20,199 nucleotides of DNA from Haplomitrium mnioides (taxonomy: Eukaryota; Marchantiophyta; Haplomitriopsida; Calobryales): contig JBNGIS010034111.1 in assembly GCA_049999725.1 (NCBI GenBank), positions 1 to 20,199 of the forward strand. The letters are read 5' to 3'. The notes under the pieces are model-generated. The model was not told the DNA's origin. It did no database searches and was given only the letters and a program-made list of their open reading frames with translations. Positions 9,600 through 18,235 of the stretch are shown here, piece after piece. The stretch's first letter is position 1. Each line of letters begins with the position of its first letter. A program made the position numbers and the translations under genes.

Positions 9600-9856
9600 T
9601 AGGAAGAATCACACAAATCCCAACTGGGTGTAAATGGATGTGGACCTATGTATGGTTGAATGTCTGATTTGAGTGGGAGAAGAAGAAGACTGAGAGAAGC
9701 ATACCAAGCCTATGAGGAGAGGAAGAGTCCTTAAGGTCTGAAAGTGGTAACTGGCAAGGGGCTATCTCAGAAAAGAACTTGAAAGCTCGTAAACACGTCC
9801 TCCCCTGCCTCAAAACAGGGCTTGAAAAGGTTAAGGCCAGAAACAAGGGAGTGACA

Positions 9857-10061
9857 CCTTTTTTTTGGCGACCACTGCTCCCTCCTCTGCTTCTGCCGTG
9901 ATCCCGTTTTCCTCCACGGATCCATGCGCTTAGCTTGTACTTACCAAATGAAGGATCAGTGCTGCTCTCAAGGCGCTCTTGCCCTTTCCAAGGCGGAATT
10001 GTGTCAATGCTGCTCCTGTTGGGAAGAATTCCGTGTCAGCACCTCAATCTGCTAGCTGACA
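9857..10061 (-). repeat. 3' LTR stub of element B, cut by element A
   Basis: On the minus strand it begins TGTCAGC at 10061, directly after a purine-rich tract preceded by the end of pol. It aligns with the first 200 or so bases of A's LTR, ending with GAGCAGTGGTCGCC (A has GAGCAGTGATCGCC). It then meets the TGACA end of A's 3' LTR. The rest of this LTR should lie to the left of the window if A is nested. Confidence 0.8.
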
Positions 10062-10235
10062 TAACTCCTCTTTTAAGTGTGAAGCGTCCTCGCAAACACC
10101 CTTCTTCTCCCTCACTCTGTTGGGTGCATTTGCTGAATGATCATTGGCTGAACTCTGCAACTCTTGCAATATAACTCCACAAAACGCCCCCCCCCCCTCC
10201 TTCCCAAACGAAGCGCACACATACACACACACAAC
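10062..10235 (-). promoter_or_regulatory. Polypurine tract and 3' untranslated part of element B
   Basis: On the minus strand a purine run (AAAAGAGGAG, about 10065-10074) precedes the LTR. Upstream of it are a GT-rich simple stretch (10216-10235) and a run of G residues (C on the plus strand, 10186-10197). The sequence AGAGGTAAGT overlaps the pol stop codon and matches a splice-donor consensus, which may be chance. Confidence 0.6.
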
Positions 10236-11350
10236 TTACCTCTGTTGGTTGGGCACCTTCGATAGGTTCATAGTTGGGCCATCTTCCTTCCCCTCTTGAT
10301 TCTCATATCCTTTAAGCCTATCGAAGTGCACCCTGTTGGCAAACTTGTGACCCTCCAGTGTCTCCAGCTCTGTTGACCCATTCCGATGTAGCTTCCTTAG
10401 CACGAATGGCCCCATCCATCTTGTGTGCAATTTTCCAGGGAAATGCACAAACCTGCTGTCATATAAAAGCACCAGATTTCCCTCCCAAAGGTCAGTTGGT
10501 TTGAGCCCCTTATCATGCTGCTTATTTCTAAGCTCTTGTTGGTGCTCCAACCTCTGGTACTAACTCTATGGTCTCCTCCAGGCTCTCCAGCTGATAGAGC
10601 CTCTCCCTCGTGCTCTGATCCTCAGCCATCCTCTCCTGCTCCAGCAATCTCTTGGTGGGCACCTCATACTCTACTAGCACCAAGGCATGTTGTCCAAGAA
10701 CCAAAAAGTAGGGGCAATGGGTTGCAGTGAGCAGCTTGAGGTTCCAATCTGCTTTGGTAACTGCCATCGTCTTACTGAGGATCTTCCCCATGATCTCGTT
10801 GGCTCTTTCAATCAGGCTATTAGCCTTAGGGTGGTAAGCAGTAGTCTGTCTATGCTTGATCAGTTATCAATTAGTCAGGTCTCGGATTACTTGATTGATG
10901 AAATGAGTCCCTTGATCACTGACCAGCTCCAAAGGAGGCTCGAATCTGCAGAACATCTACTCATAGAGGAAAGTTGCCACTGTCTTGGCATCGTCCTTCC
11001 TGGTGGCTCTAGCCTCCGCCCACTTGGTGGCATAATCCATGGCCAACAATATATATCTATTGCCCTTCAGAGTGGAAGGTGCAATTGGCCCGATGAAGTT
11101 GATCCTCCACTTCTCGAAAGGTGCCAAGGGAATGATGGGCACCAAGGGATGGTGCTGGTTTGCTGCAAGCCGCCCATTCTTTGGCACGCATTGCACCGTT
11201 TTACCCAAAAATGCACATCCTTGTGCAAGGTAGGCCACCAATATCTTGCATCCAAGATCTTTTTGATTGTGGTGTCTACTGCAAAGTGGCCTCCTATCTC
11301 CTCTCTATGGAGTGTCTGCATCACCACTGTGGACTGATCCCGCTCTAGTT
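10236..11350 (-). pseudogene. Integrase of element B, broken
   Basis: The integrase would insert element cDNA into chromosomes. The N-terminal zinc-binding HHCC region is clear (LHREEIGGHF, then YWWPTLHKDV and CNACQR, about 11315-11180). The core shows WRINFIGPI, where the usual first catalytic Asp is Asn (AAC near 11092), then DYATKWAEA, SDQGTHF with the second Asp, and a HPKANSLIERANE stretch with the Glu. The C-terminal part has the GPY/F-type motif RWMGPFVLRKL (about 10400-10430) and ends at 10236 with no chromodomain. Damage includes a frameshift near 11125, adjacent TGA and TAA codons near 10865 and another frameshift near 10555. Confidence 0.85.
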
Positions 11351-11582
11351 AGCGTCTAATCATCCCATCATACCCTCTCTTATGTAGTACACCTTTGATT
11401 AAGAGGTATGGCTTGACCTTCCGGAGGAACACAACAGCCTCCTCTTTGCTGTTGCCTTGGGGAAGCTGAGCAAAACAGAGGAACTCGATGACGATTGCGT
11501 AATCCGTGGTCCTCCCAACCTTTACTTGGAACAGGTCCTCATCAAGGAATTCATCACCTACCTCCTCCTGATTAGCGGGTCC

Positions 11583-12215
11583 AGCAATCCGAGAAAAGAA
11601 ATCTGCGTTGCTGTGTTTCTTCCCAAGCTTGATCCTGACTTTGAAATTGAACTTCTATAGGAGAAGCACCTACCTTGCAATCTGACCGATGGCATCTGGC
11701 TTGTTCACCATGTACTTGAGTGCATTGTGATTCGTGTGGAAGATCACTTTGTAATGCAACAAATAGTGCCTGAATTTCTTCAGAGCATAGATGATTCCCA
11801 GCGCTTCCCGATCTGTGGTAGAGTAATTCTTCACTGCTGGTGCTAGTAGCCTGCTGGCAAAGTAGATTGGGTGATCACGTCCCTTTTCATCCACCTGGGA
11901 TAGCACTACTCCAATGCAAAACCTCGATACGCCAATCATCACATGAAAGTCCTTCCCCCAATTGGGAGGGACTAACACAGGGGCGCTTGCTAGCCTCTTC
12001 TTCAATTCTCTAAAGCTTGCCAGCCTTTCAAGAGTGGCCTCAAATGTGCTACCCACCTTAGTCATTTGAGTGAGGGGCAGAGCTACTAAGGCGAACTGGT
12101 TGATAATTCTTCGATAGTACCCAACGCACCTCAGGAATCCTTGCACCTCCTTCAGACTGGTGGGGAATGCAACATTCAGCCAATTGGTGATCTTCTCTTG
12201 ATCCACCTCTATCCC
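11583..12215 (-). pseudogene. RT connection and RNase H of element B
   Basis: This continues the RT frame after a single TGA at 12216-12218. The region GFLRCVGYYRRIINQFA is the usual link after the RT palm and thumb. The RNase H-like part carries PIYFASRLL and STTDREALGIIYALKKFRHYL with the conserved Glu. The usual TDAS segment is IGVS here, so the first catalytic Asp is missing, and the later TDH is TNH. The domain ends near SNADFFSR after further stops (one at 11670-11672). Catalysis looks lost even without the stops. Confidence 0.85.
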
Positions 12216-13181
12216 TCAACTTGAAATCCGGTGTCCGAGGAGTATCCCCCCCTTCACCCCGAAAAAGCACTTGCCCGGGTGTAATCTCAACCCTGTCTCT
12301 CTGCATTGTTGGAGGGTGAGCCTTACATCCCGCTCATGGTTCTCCAGCTTGCCATACACCACGAAATCGTCAATGAACACCTCCAAGAACTTTCGGAGAT
12401 AGTCATGGAAAATATTCATCATCATTCGTTGGAAAGTACCTAGTGCATTGCACAAGCCGAATGGCATTTTCTTGAAAGCAAACACCCTCCATTCTATGGT
12501 GAATGCTGTCTTGAGCTGATCCTCTTTTTGGATCCACATTTGGTTGTATCCTGAGTACCCATCAAGGAAGTTGTACACCTCCTGCCCTGCCACTAGATCT
12601 AGCACCCCATCCGTAAAAGGCAACAGATAGTGGTCCTTCTTCGTGGCATCGTTTAGCTTCCAAAAATCTTGGCATACTCGGATCTTCTTCTTCCTGTCAT
12701 GTCCCACCTTCTTGGGCACTACTACCAAGGGGGACACCCATTTGCTATTGAGGACAAGGTAAATGAAATCAACTTCTAGGAGTTTGTCTATTTCCTCCTT
12801 CACTAGCAAAGAGAATCGGAGATTCATTTGGTATTGCCTCTGACGCATTGGGATCGCGGTGGGTTCCAGGTCGATCCGATGTTCTCCCAATTCTCTCAGG
12901 ACTCCCTTCATATCTAGGTGACTCCAAGTGAAGGCGTCACTGAAATTGTGCAAGAGATTGGTGAGGGCTCGCTCTGATTGTTTTGGCAATTGGGAGCCTA
13001 TGTGGAAGGTGTGTCCTTCTTGGACCACCAATTGCTTGTGTTGGGCATCCCGCACCACCCCCATCTCATTTTGCCCTCTGTTGTCCAATGTTGGCATCAA
13101 AGTAGCCAACCGCACTCCGCCCTCCTCCCGAGGAGCTTCTTCAGACCTCCCCGTGTCCGCTTTCCTCATCCGATGAGACAC
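12216..13181 (-). pseudogene. Reverse transcriptase of element B (longest open stretch, about 320 codons)
   Basis: The domain would copy element RNA into DNA inside cytoplasmic particles. Seen motifs, with positions counted in this open stretch, are KWVSPLVVVPKK (about 147-158), QDFWKLND (171-178), FLDGYSGYNQM with the first catalytic Asp (205-215), KMPFGLCNALGTF (238-250), the active-site FIDDF (269-273, DNA near 12366-12377) and LGHRIS (315-320). The Asp triad is present. The QDFWKLN segment departs from the usual VDYRxLN. No ATG start is implied, since it is one piece of a longer gag-pol frame entered after a stop near 13230. Confidence 0.92.
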
Positions 13182-13229
13182 TTTGGACCTTTCTTCTCTT
13201 CAAATCTTGATGTCCTCACCTTTGGCCCG

Positions 13230-14315
13230 ATCTTCCGTGGATTCCCTCCACTGGTGCTCTTTTCCAACGTAGGTAGATAATTCAATCTGGTTGACGGACA
13301 CCCTACCCTCCTCCAACAGATATTCCTCTATCGCTTCACTCACCATCTATACCCAGTAGTGGTACTCTGAATCTTCTTCCTCCTTTGACCACTCACTGTC
13401 ATATTCGGCCTTAGACTGTGTTTCCCCCAAGTGAGGAACAGGGCCATAGTGCACTGTCATTTTTTTTGGGCCAAACACCAATGTGGAGTTCCCCCACTTG
13501 TGCATAACTCTGGCCTCATACAACCATGGCCTTCCAATCAACACTGGGTAAAGAGACGCTCTGGTGTGTCGCATTACCAAATAATTCAGTTTGAACTCCT
13601 TCCCTCCGATGAATGTTGGTATTTGGAGGAGGGAGCCCAATGGCTTTACTCTTGACCCATCTGCTAACCTCATGATTTGGGTTGTATGTTGGAATTTCGT
13701 GAATCCTAGTTTGTGAGTTGTTTCCTCCATCATGATGTTGACTCCTGCCCCTCCATCTACGGGCACTAAGGACAACGTGCACCCCGCGATCTGTATGTCG
13801 ATCTCTGGGGCCCCCTTGTCTTCACAGACCAACTGTAGATCCACTAGAGCTCCCACCTTAGGTAGCCTTCTTCTCTTCTTAGCTCCCATCATCAATTCAC
13901 GGAGCTGCCTTCAATGCAGTGGGTTGTCTTTGATGAGTTGGCCCACTATGGTCGTCACAAGACAATCCCGCACATCTGCTTGAATGCTATAGGGGCTAGG
14001 CTTTGTCCCCTCTTCCGCAACTGCAGCCTTCACCTCTGCCTTTTAGGTCCCTCCTTGCTGCTTACGGACCTCTTTGAGGGTCTCTTTTGCTGCCTGTTCT
14101 TCGTCCAGAGCCTCCAATTGCCTCCTCACATGGTCCTGCTGCTTTGGGTAGAATCATTTTGGATTATCCCTCTGATAATCTGAATCATTGCGTGATGAGG
14201 TCACTTGAGCTGCTCCCTTCTTGGCTCTTTGCTCTGACTTCTTCTAACTCCTGTTTTTGGCCTTCGCCCCGGCCTTGGTTACCACCCTGAAACAATCCTT
14301 AAGAGTGGGAGTCTC
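13230..14315 (-). pseudogene. Linker and aspartic protease of element B
   Basis: This lies in the same reading frame as gag before it and RT after it. The linker is rich in Lys, Gln and Glu, with stops at 14043-14045 (TAA) and elsewhere. The protease is open from 13895 to 13347 and holds VDGGAGVNIM (about 13730-13760), RLADGSRVKPLGSLL and IGRPWLY, then an acidic tail (SKEEEDSEYHYWV) ending in TAG. Gly at the third position of the D-G-G-A motif replaces the more common Ser or Thr, but it is the same in element A, so it is a family trait and not damage. Confidence 0.87.
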
Positions 14316-14900
14316 CTATCCTGGCAATTTTGCTTCCTTCTCCATCTCCAAGGTGATCAGATTGACAATTGCGGGGGGAGGAGGATTCACGCTTGGCCCA
14401 AGGGGAGCATTCGGCCTTCAGTTTGGGCAATTCACCACCACATGCCCCTCCTTCTTGTATTGGAAGCACAAGGGAGGTGGTTGTCCATAACCGCTCTTCC
14501 GCGGCTCTGGACATCTAGAGGAAATGTGGTCGGGTTGGCCACAATTCCAACAGACCATGATTGTTGTCTTGGGTGGCCGATTGGCAGCCCATGGATTCAC
14601 CGGCCCTCCGTTCCCTCTTGTAGGCATGCTCAGCATTGTCTCAGGTCCCCCACTGATTTGATACACGTATTCTGGCGCTTCCTCCATCACGTAATGCACA
14701 ACATTATTGTTGTTCGGGCATTCCTGAGTGGAGTGTCCGTGCCACTTGCATCTGACGCACTAGACTCCAAATCTTCGAGTTGGTAGGGGCTTGCCCTCCG
14801 GTTTGGTCCCAGCTAGGAGGATGTTCATTGCCTCCATCTTGGCGCTCATCTCCTCAATTCAATCCCTCCTCCCTGGCTTCTTGCTCACCTCAAGTTCGGG
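14316..14900 (-). pseudogene. gag: gag nucleocapsid part of element B
   Basis: Three CCHC knuckles are recognisable on the minus strand. The first is CVRCKWHGHSTQEC (14718-14759) and comes right after a TAG at 14760-14762, where A has Trp. The second is CWNCGQPDHISSRC. The third is CFQYKKEGHVVVNC, whose second Cys has become Tyr. The part ends with TAG at 14316-14318 after LPG, the same codon as in A. The repeat expansion seen between A's first and second knuckles is absent. Confidence 0.87.
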
Positions 14901-15665
14901 TTCAGCTTTTCTATATTTTCCTTTACTGGCCCTCTTGCGATGATGCACCTCCTTGGCTGGCTTCTTCTTCTTGTGATCCTTCTTCTTCTTCTTCTTTCTA
15001 GATGATCGGTCATCCTTTGAGCTGCTATTGCTCGACTCATTCTCGCTTTTCGAGGAGGACTCGGAACTCTCATCCGTTTGCTCATTACTATCTGAGGTGT
15101 CGGAAGAGTCATCAGACTCGTATTTGGCCCGTGCCTTCCTTCGGAAACTGGTGATGGCAGCCTTGACATGAGATCATGTTGCATTGACAGCTTCCTCTTG
15201 AGTTTATGGATCTGTCTGTCTCATCCAAGTCCCGATTCCCCTCGGTCGAGCTGCCAGGAACCACGCCGTGAGCATCCTGTCAGTGGTTGGCCGGTTCAGC
15301 TTCTGCGCCACCTTCTTGAAACACTGGAGGAATTTCCTCACGGATCTTTTCTTCTTCATTCTGAGCTGACCCATCTTGATCAATACCTCTATCTCTTCTC
15401 TGATCCCTCAAAATTCTGCTATAAAGGCTGCTTTGAATGTATGCCAATCCCGCTTGACATTATCGGAAAAATCCTTGTACTAAGGTTGAGCTTCTCCCTT
15501 CAAAACTGATGGCAGTATCCTTGTCTTCACATAGGCTTCACCATTTGATGCTGCAGTATTCTCTAGGTCGTCCAGCCATGCATCTAGGTCATCCTTTGGG
15601 CGTCCCTTGAAGGACTTGTATTTGAATCGTCCCCGAAGCCCAGAAGGGGGTACTGGATTGGCCAT
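14901..15665 (-). pseudogene. gag: gag capsid-like part of element B
   Basis: It starts at the conserved ATG (15663-15665), where A also has ATGGCCAA. The region FKYKSFKGRPKDDLDAWLDD matches A. A TAG at 15480-15482 replaces a Trp codon. TGA and TAA codons follow further on, for example after AEF, after QTDP and after NAT. The Ser/Asp/Glu-rich stretch followed by a lysine-rich block (about 15120-14940) is conserved with A in layout and partly in sequence. Confidence 0.85.
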
Positions 15666-15871
15666 CCCTGCACTAGCCACGGCCACTTCCACCCAAAAGT
15701 CCCTTCCTTCCGCCACTCTTCCTCAACAGATTCACACCTAGTTGCTCTGTTTCTTGGAATGGGCTGTCACACTGTGACTGTGAGTCTCTGGTGCACAAAG
15801 TGATGTCTCTGGTTCGGGTTGGTCTCAAGTTTCTCCAAACCTTTGGCCATCCTTCTAGCGCAAAAAATTCA
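15666..15871 (-). promoter_or_regulatory. Leader of element B with damaged primer-binding-type site
   Basis: On the minus strand the LTR end TGACA (15876-15872) is followed by TGAATTTTTTGCGCTAGAAGG. This matches A's site except that TGG has become TG, so pairing with a tRNA CCA end would be lost. The rest of the leader aligns with A's leader and has no gene. Confidence 0.65.
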
Positions 15872-17400
15872 TGTCACTTCCATGTTTCAGGCCTTAACCT
15901 TTTCAATTGCCACTTTGAAGGCAAGGGAGGACAGATTCAGGGCTTTTAGGTTCTTTTCTGAGTTCGCCCCTTGCCAGTTATCACTTTGAGGCTTCAAGGA
16001 TTCTCCCTTTCCTTACAAACCTTTTGTTCACCATTCACTCTCTTCAGGTTACACTCAAATCATTCATTCATAACGCCAGTCCACATTTACCACACCCATC
16101 TTTCCTTGTGTAATTCCTTCAGTGTATTCCAAGGGTCCAAATCTTAGACCCTGCCACCTTGTATATGCTGTGGGGCAAAAAGGTGTTGTGACCTCCACCA
16201 ATAAACAAATAATAGAGGTCTGGACTCCCACTCTCAGGGTTGTCACAAGACGGATACAACTGATTCCTAACTATCCTAATATGAACTAATTTCTAAGCTA
16301 TGCAACACGATCAGAAACAGAGAGCATTTACCCCCAGAATCACTTGGCTATGTCTAGGGACTTGACTCCCCCTCCATGGCTGTCCTAGGGTCTGCTCAAC
16401 TGGTCTTGATATGCCTAGTCTAAAATGTCTCTTGAATACAAATGCAAAATGTAAATCTAGCTGTACACATATGCACAAACACTTCCAACAATGTACTGCA
16501 ATAGAAACAGAGTCCTTGAAGGCCATGTGGACTGATCTCACCAACATATCCTTCCCTTCTGAATCACTTGCTGCCTTCTAGCCTTCACACCAACATCCAC
16601 CCACACACCCCTCTCCAGATAGTTTTTCAACTTCCCTCGCGAGAAGCCTTGACTTTACTTCCTCAAGCTAGGAAGAGGATTTCTTTCACTTCCACCTCTA
16701 GAAGGCAGTCTTCTCGACTGCAAGTAGCCCACTCTACCCCAAGCCTCGACAAGTCTTACTCCGCAGTGCGCAGGCACTAACGCATCTGCCCCTCTCAGCT
16801 CCACTTGAAGTATTGCACCAGAGTACACTCCGAGCACTCTAGGTTGATGCTCCCGCACAAGGAATGCAGAGACGACTCCAAGCTCCTCACTTGGCAGTCT
16901 CTCCCGATTTCTCAGCTGGCCAGAATCCCTTCTAGACTCCTGTATTGATCCACCTCCTCCTTTGGTCCACTCATGAGGATGAGTTCACTTGGATCGCCTA
17001 AGCCTCTAGAGCTCCTCGTCCAGGAATTCTCAGTGCCCCTTCAGTCCACCTCCACCCCCACTTGCCCCCAGTGCGAGTTCACTCGCTTCACGTAGCTTTT
17101 CACTGGATTCCCACTCCTACCTTACCTCGTTGCAATTTGCTTGTCTCAAGATTGTTGTTGCGTCCTTAGTATGCTTGCACATCAACCCGATCAAAATTGG
17201 AGCCCCTTGATGTATACCCCTCGAGCGTTCGCTGATCCCTTTAGCCCTTCTCATTGAAAGGTCGTTAATCTTGTTGGGCTCAGAATGGGAGGTGACGATG
17301 CGTGGCTCCACTATTTGTTAAATAGCCGCTACTTTGAACCAGGAACCACTATTGAGTTCCTGTTTCACTTGGCAGTCAAAATTTCTTTTGTGAAGATTTG
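15872..17400 (-). repeat. 5' LTR of element B, U3 mostly missing
   Basis: Minus-strand homology to A's LTR runs from the TGACA end through the R-U5 region (including the roughly 300-bp segment lost from A's 5' LTR), one copy of the unit duplicated in A, the TATACAT site (17210-17216) and GATTAACGACCTTTC (about 17259-17273). Similarity fades by about 17330-17400. The GC-rich U3 expected beyond that, about 2 kb, is absent and AT-rich DNA starts. The edge is approximate. Confidence 0.8.
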
Positions 17401-18235
17401 GCATTCAAAAACATCAAGTTTACAACTAAAATCTTCTTTTAAAAAAAAATCGTTTATTATAAACAAAAAATGTATATTTTACATTGAGATTATATTTCAA
17501 ATATTTCTTTATAGAAAACAACTTGAAAAACAAACATTTAGGTTATTCGAATATTTTATAAAAACTTGACACTATTGTGAATAAACTAAATTCATCAAAA
17601 ATGAAATAAAACATATATCTTTTGGTGGAAAAAAGCTACAAGAAAACGTAAATGTCGAGTTGGGTAAGGACTTTGAACTTGACTTTGAGCATTGTAGCTA
17701 ACAAATCCTATGCAAGCATAGACTCCAAAACAGTACCGTAAAGCCTATGCACGCATAAACTCTGAACAAGAATCCTAAATCTTGTGCATGCTTAGACTCT
17801 GAATAAGAATAATGAAGCTATGCACACATGGACTTTGAACTAGAATCCTAGAGCCATTACACACCAAGATTCTAAACAAGAACCTTGCAGCCTATGCACA
17901 TATAGACATTGAACAAGAACCCTTTGACCAAATGGTGCAGGGACTATGAACAATAACCTTACAGCTTAAGCGTGCAGGGAATTTGAACAAGAACTACAAA
18001 ACCTTAATGCACAAAGACACTAAACAATGTGTAAAGACTCCAAATCATTCTTAGATTAGTAATTGAGTTCAAACCATTCTTAGACTATCAATTGAGTCAA
18101 CTTATTCTTAGGCGCAATAAATTGAATCGTGATGAAAAGACTTGAAATAGATTGAAAGAGCAACAAGATGAAACTTTGACAAAGAAAGATTTGAAAAAAA
18201 AAATTATTATTGATGCAAAGTGTACAAAGAGGTCC
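17401..18235. other. AT-rich flank without a gene
   Basis: Composition changes to strongly AT-rich, with A runs and no convincing open frame. It holds a degenerate minisatellite (listed separately) and, at 18190-18210, an A-rich stretch just beyond the 3' end of the methyltransferase relic. Confidence 0.7.
17705..18045. repeat. Degenerate minisatellite, about 9 units of 37 bp
   Basis: A TATGCACRCAT-AGACTCTGAACAAGAATCCT-like unit recurs. TGCA or its variant starts at 17711, 17748, 17785, 17821, 17858, 17895, 17936, 17973 and 18008, giving steps of 37, 37, 36, 37, 37, 41, 37 and 35. Units are diverged, so the array is old. No coding sense is seen. Confidence 0.85.

Larger units (their letters stand above)
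1..9856 (+). mobile_element. Element A: Ty3/Gypsy-type LTR retrotransposon, deletion derivative
   Basis: Bases from 1 onward align with bases from 6577 onward for nearly 3 kb, giving two direct LTR copies. They flank a primer-binding-type site, gag, a protease and a polypurine tract. The complete 3' LTR begins TGTCA and ends TGACA, the inverted terminal bases expected of an LTR. The first 0.6 kb of the 5' LTR lies outside the window. Compared with element B, the internal region lacks about 3 kb encoding RT, RNase H and integrase, so A could only have moved with enzymes supplied in trans. Over the first 160 aligned bases the two LTRs differ at about 11 sites, mostly transitions, so the insertion is not recent. 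Family membership rests on protein order in the sister copy B. Confidence 0.93.
5958..9856 (+). repeat. 3' LTR of element A, complete, about 3.9 kb
   Basis: It starts TGTCA directly after the polypurine tract and ends TGACA at 9852-9856, where homology to the 5' LTR also ends. At 3899 bp it is long for an LTR and larger than the remaining internal region. In order it holds a purine-rich start, tandem GATTCCACGG-ACGTGGC type repeats near 6548-6606, a GC-rich repeat block, a TATA-like site, the 314-bp duplication and a downstream part with AATAAA. No convincing gene is present. Confidence 0.93.
9857..17400 (-). mobile_element. Element B: Ty3/Gypsy-type LTR retrotransposon, gag-pol complete in order but decayed
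   Basis: Read on the minus strand it shows a partial 5' LTR (about 17400-15872), leader, gag, protease, RT, RNase H, integrase, polypurine tract and a 3' LTR stub (10061-9857). Integrase after RT/RNase H is the Gypsy order. A GPF motif is present and no chromodomain follows, which points away from chromoviruses. B shares gag and protease with A at high protein identity, but its LTR is clearly more diverged. About 18 in-frame stops and at least two frameshifts mark it as dead. A's 3' LTR abuts the stub, so A probably inserted into it. Confidence 0.9.

Noticed and set aside
9857-9880. TTTTTTTTGGCGACC after A's 3' LTR as a second primer-binding site
   Set aside because: It resembles the site after the 5' LTR only superficially. 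On the minus strand it is continuous with B's LTR stub (GGTCGCC plus an A run).
9935-11337. Plus-strand open frames opposite integrase
   Set aside because: They are shadows of the minus-strand pol frame, with no independent domain.
17285-17569. Plus-strand open frame of about 94 codons across the LTR/AT-rich boundary
   Set aside because: It spans two unrelated sequence types, and its later part is Lys/Phe/Ile-rich translation of AT-rich DNA.
17705-18045. CRISPR-like array
   Set aside because: Units are contiguous and diverged, without constant repeats separated by unique spacers, and the context is eukaryotic.
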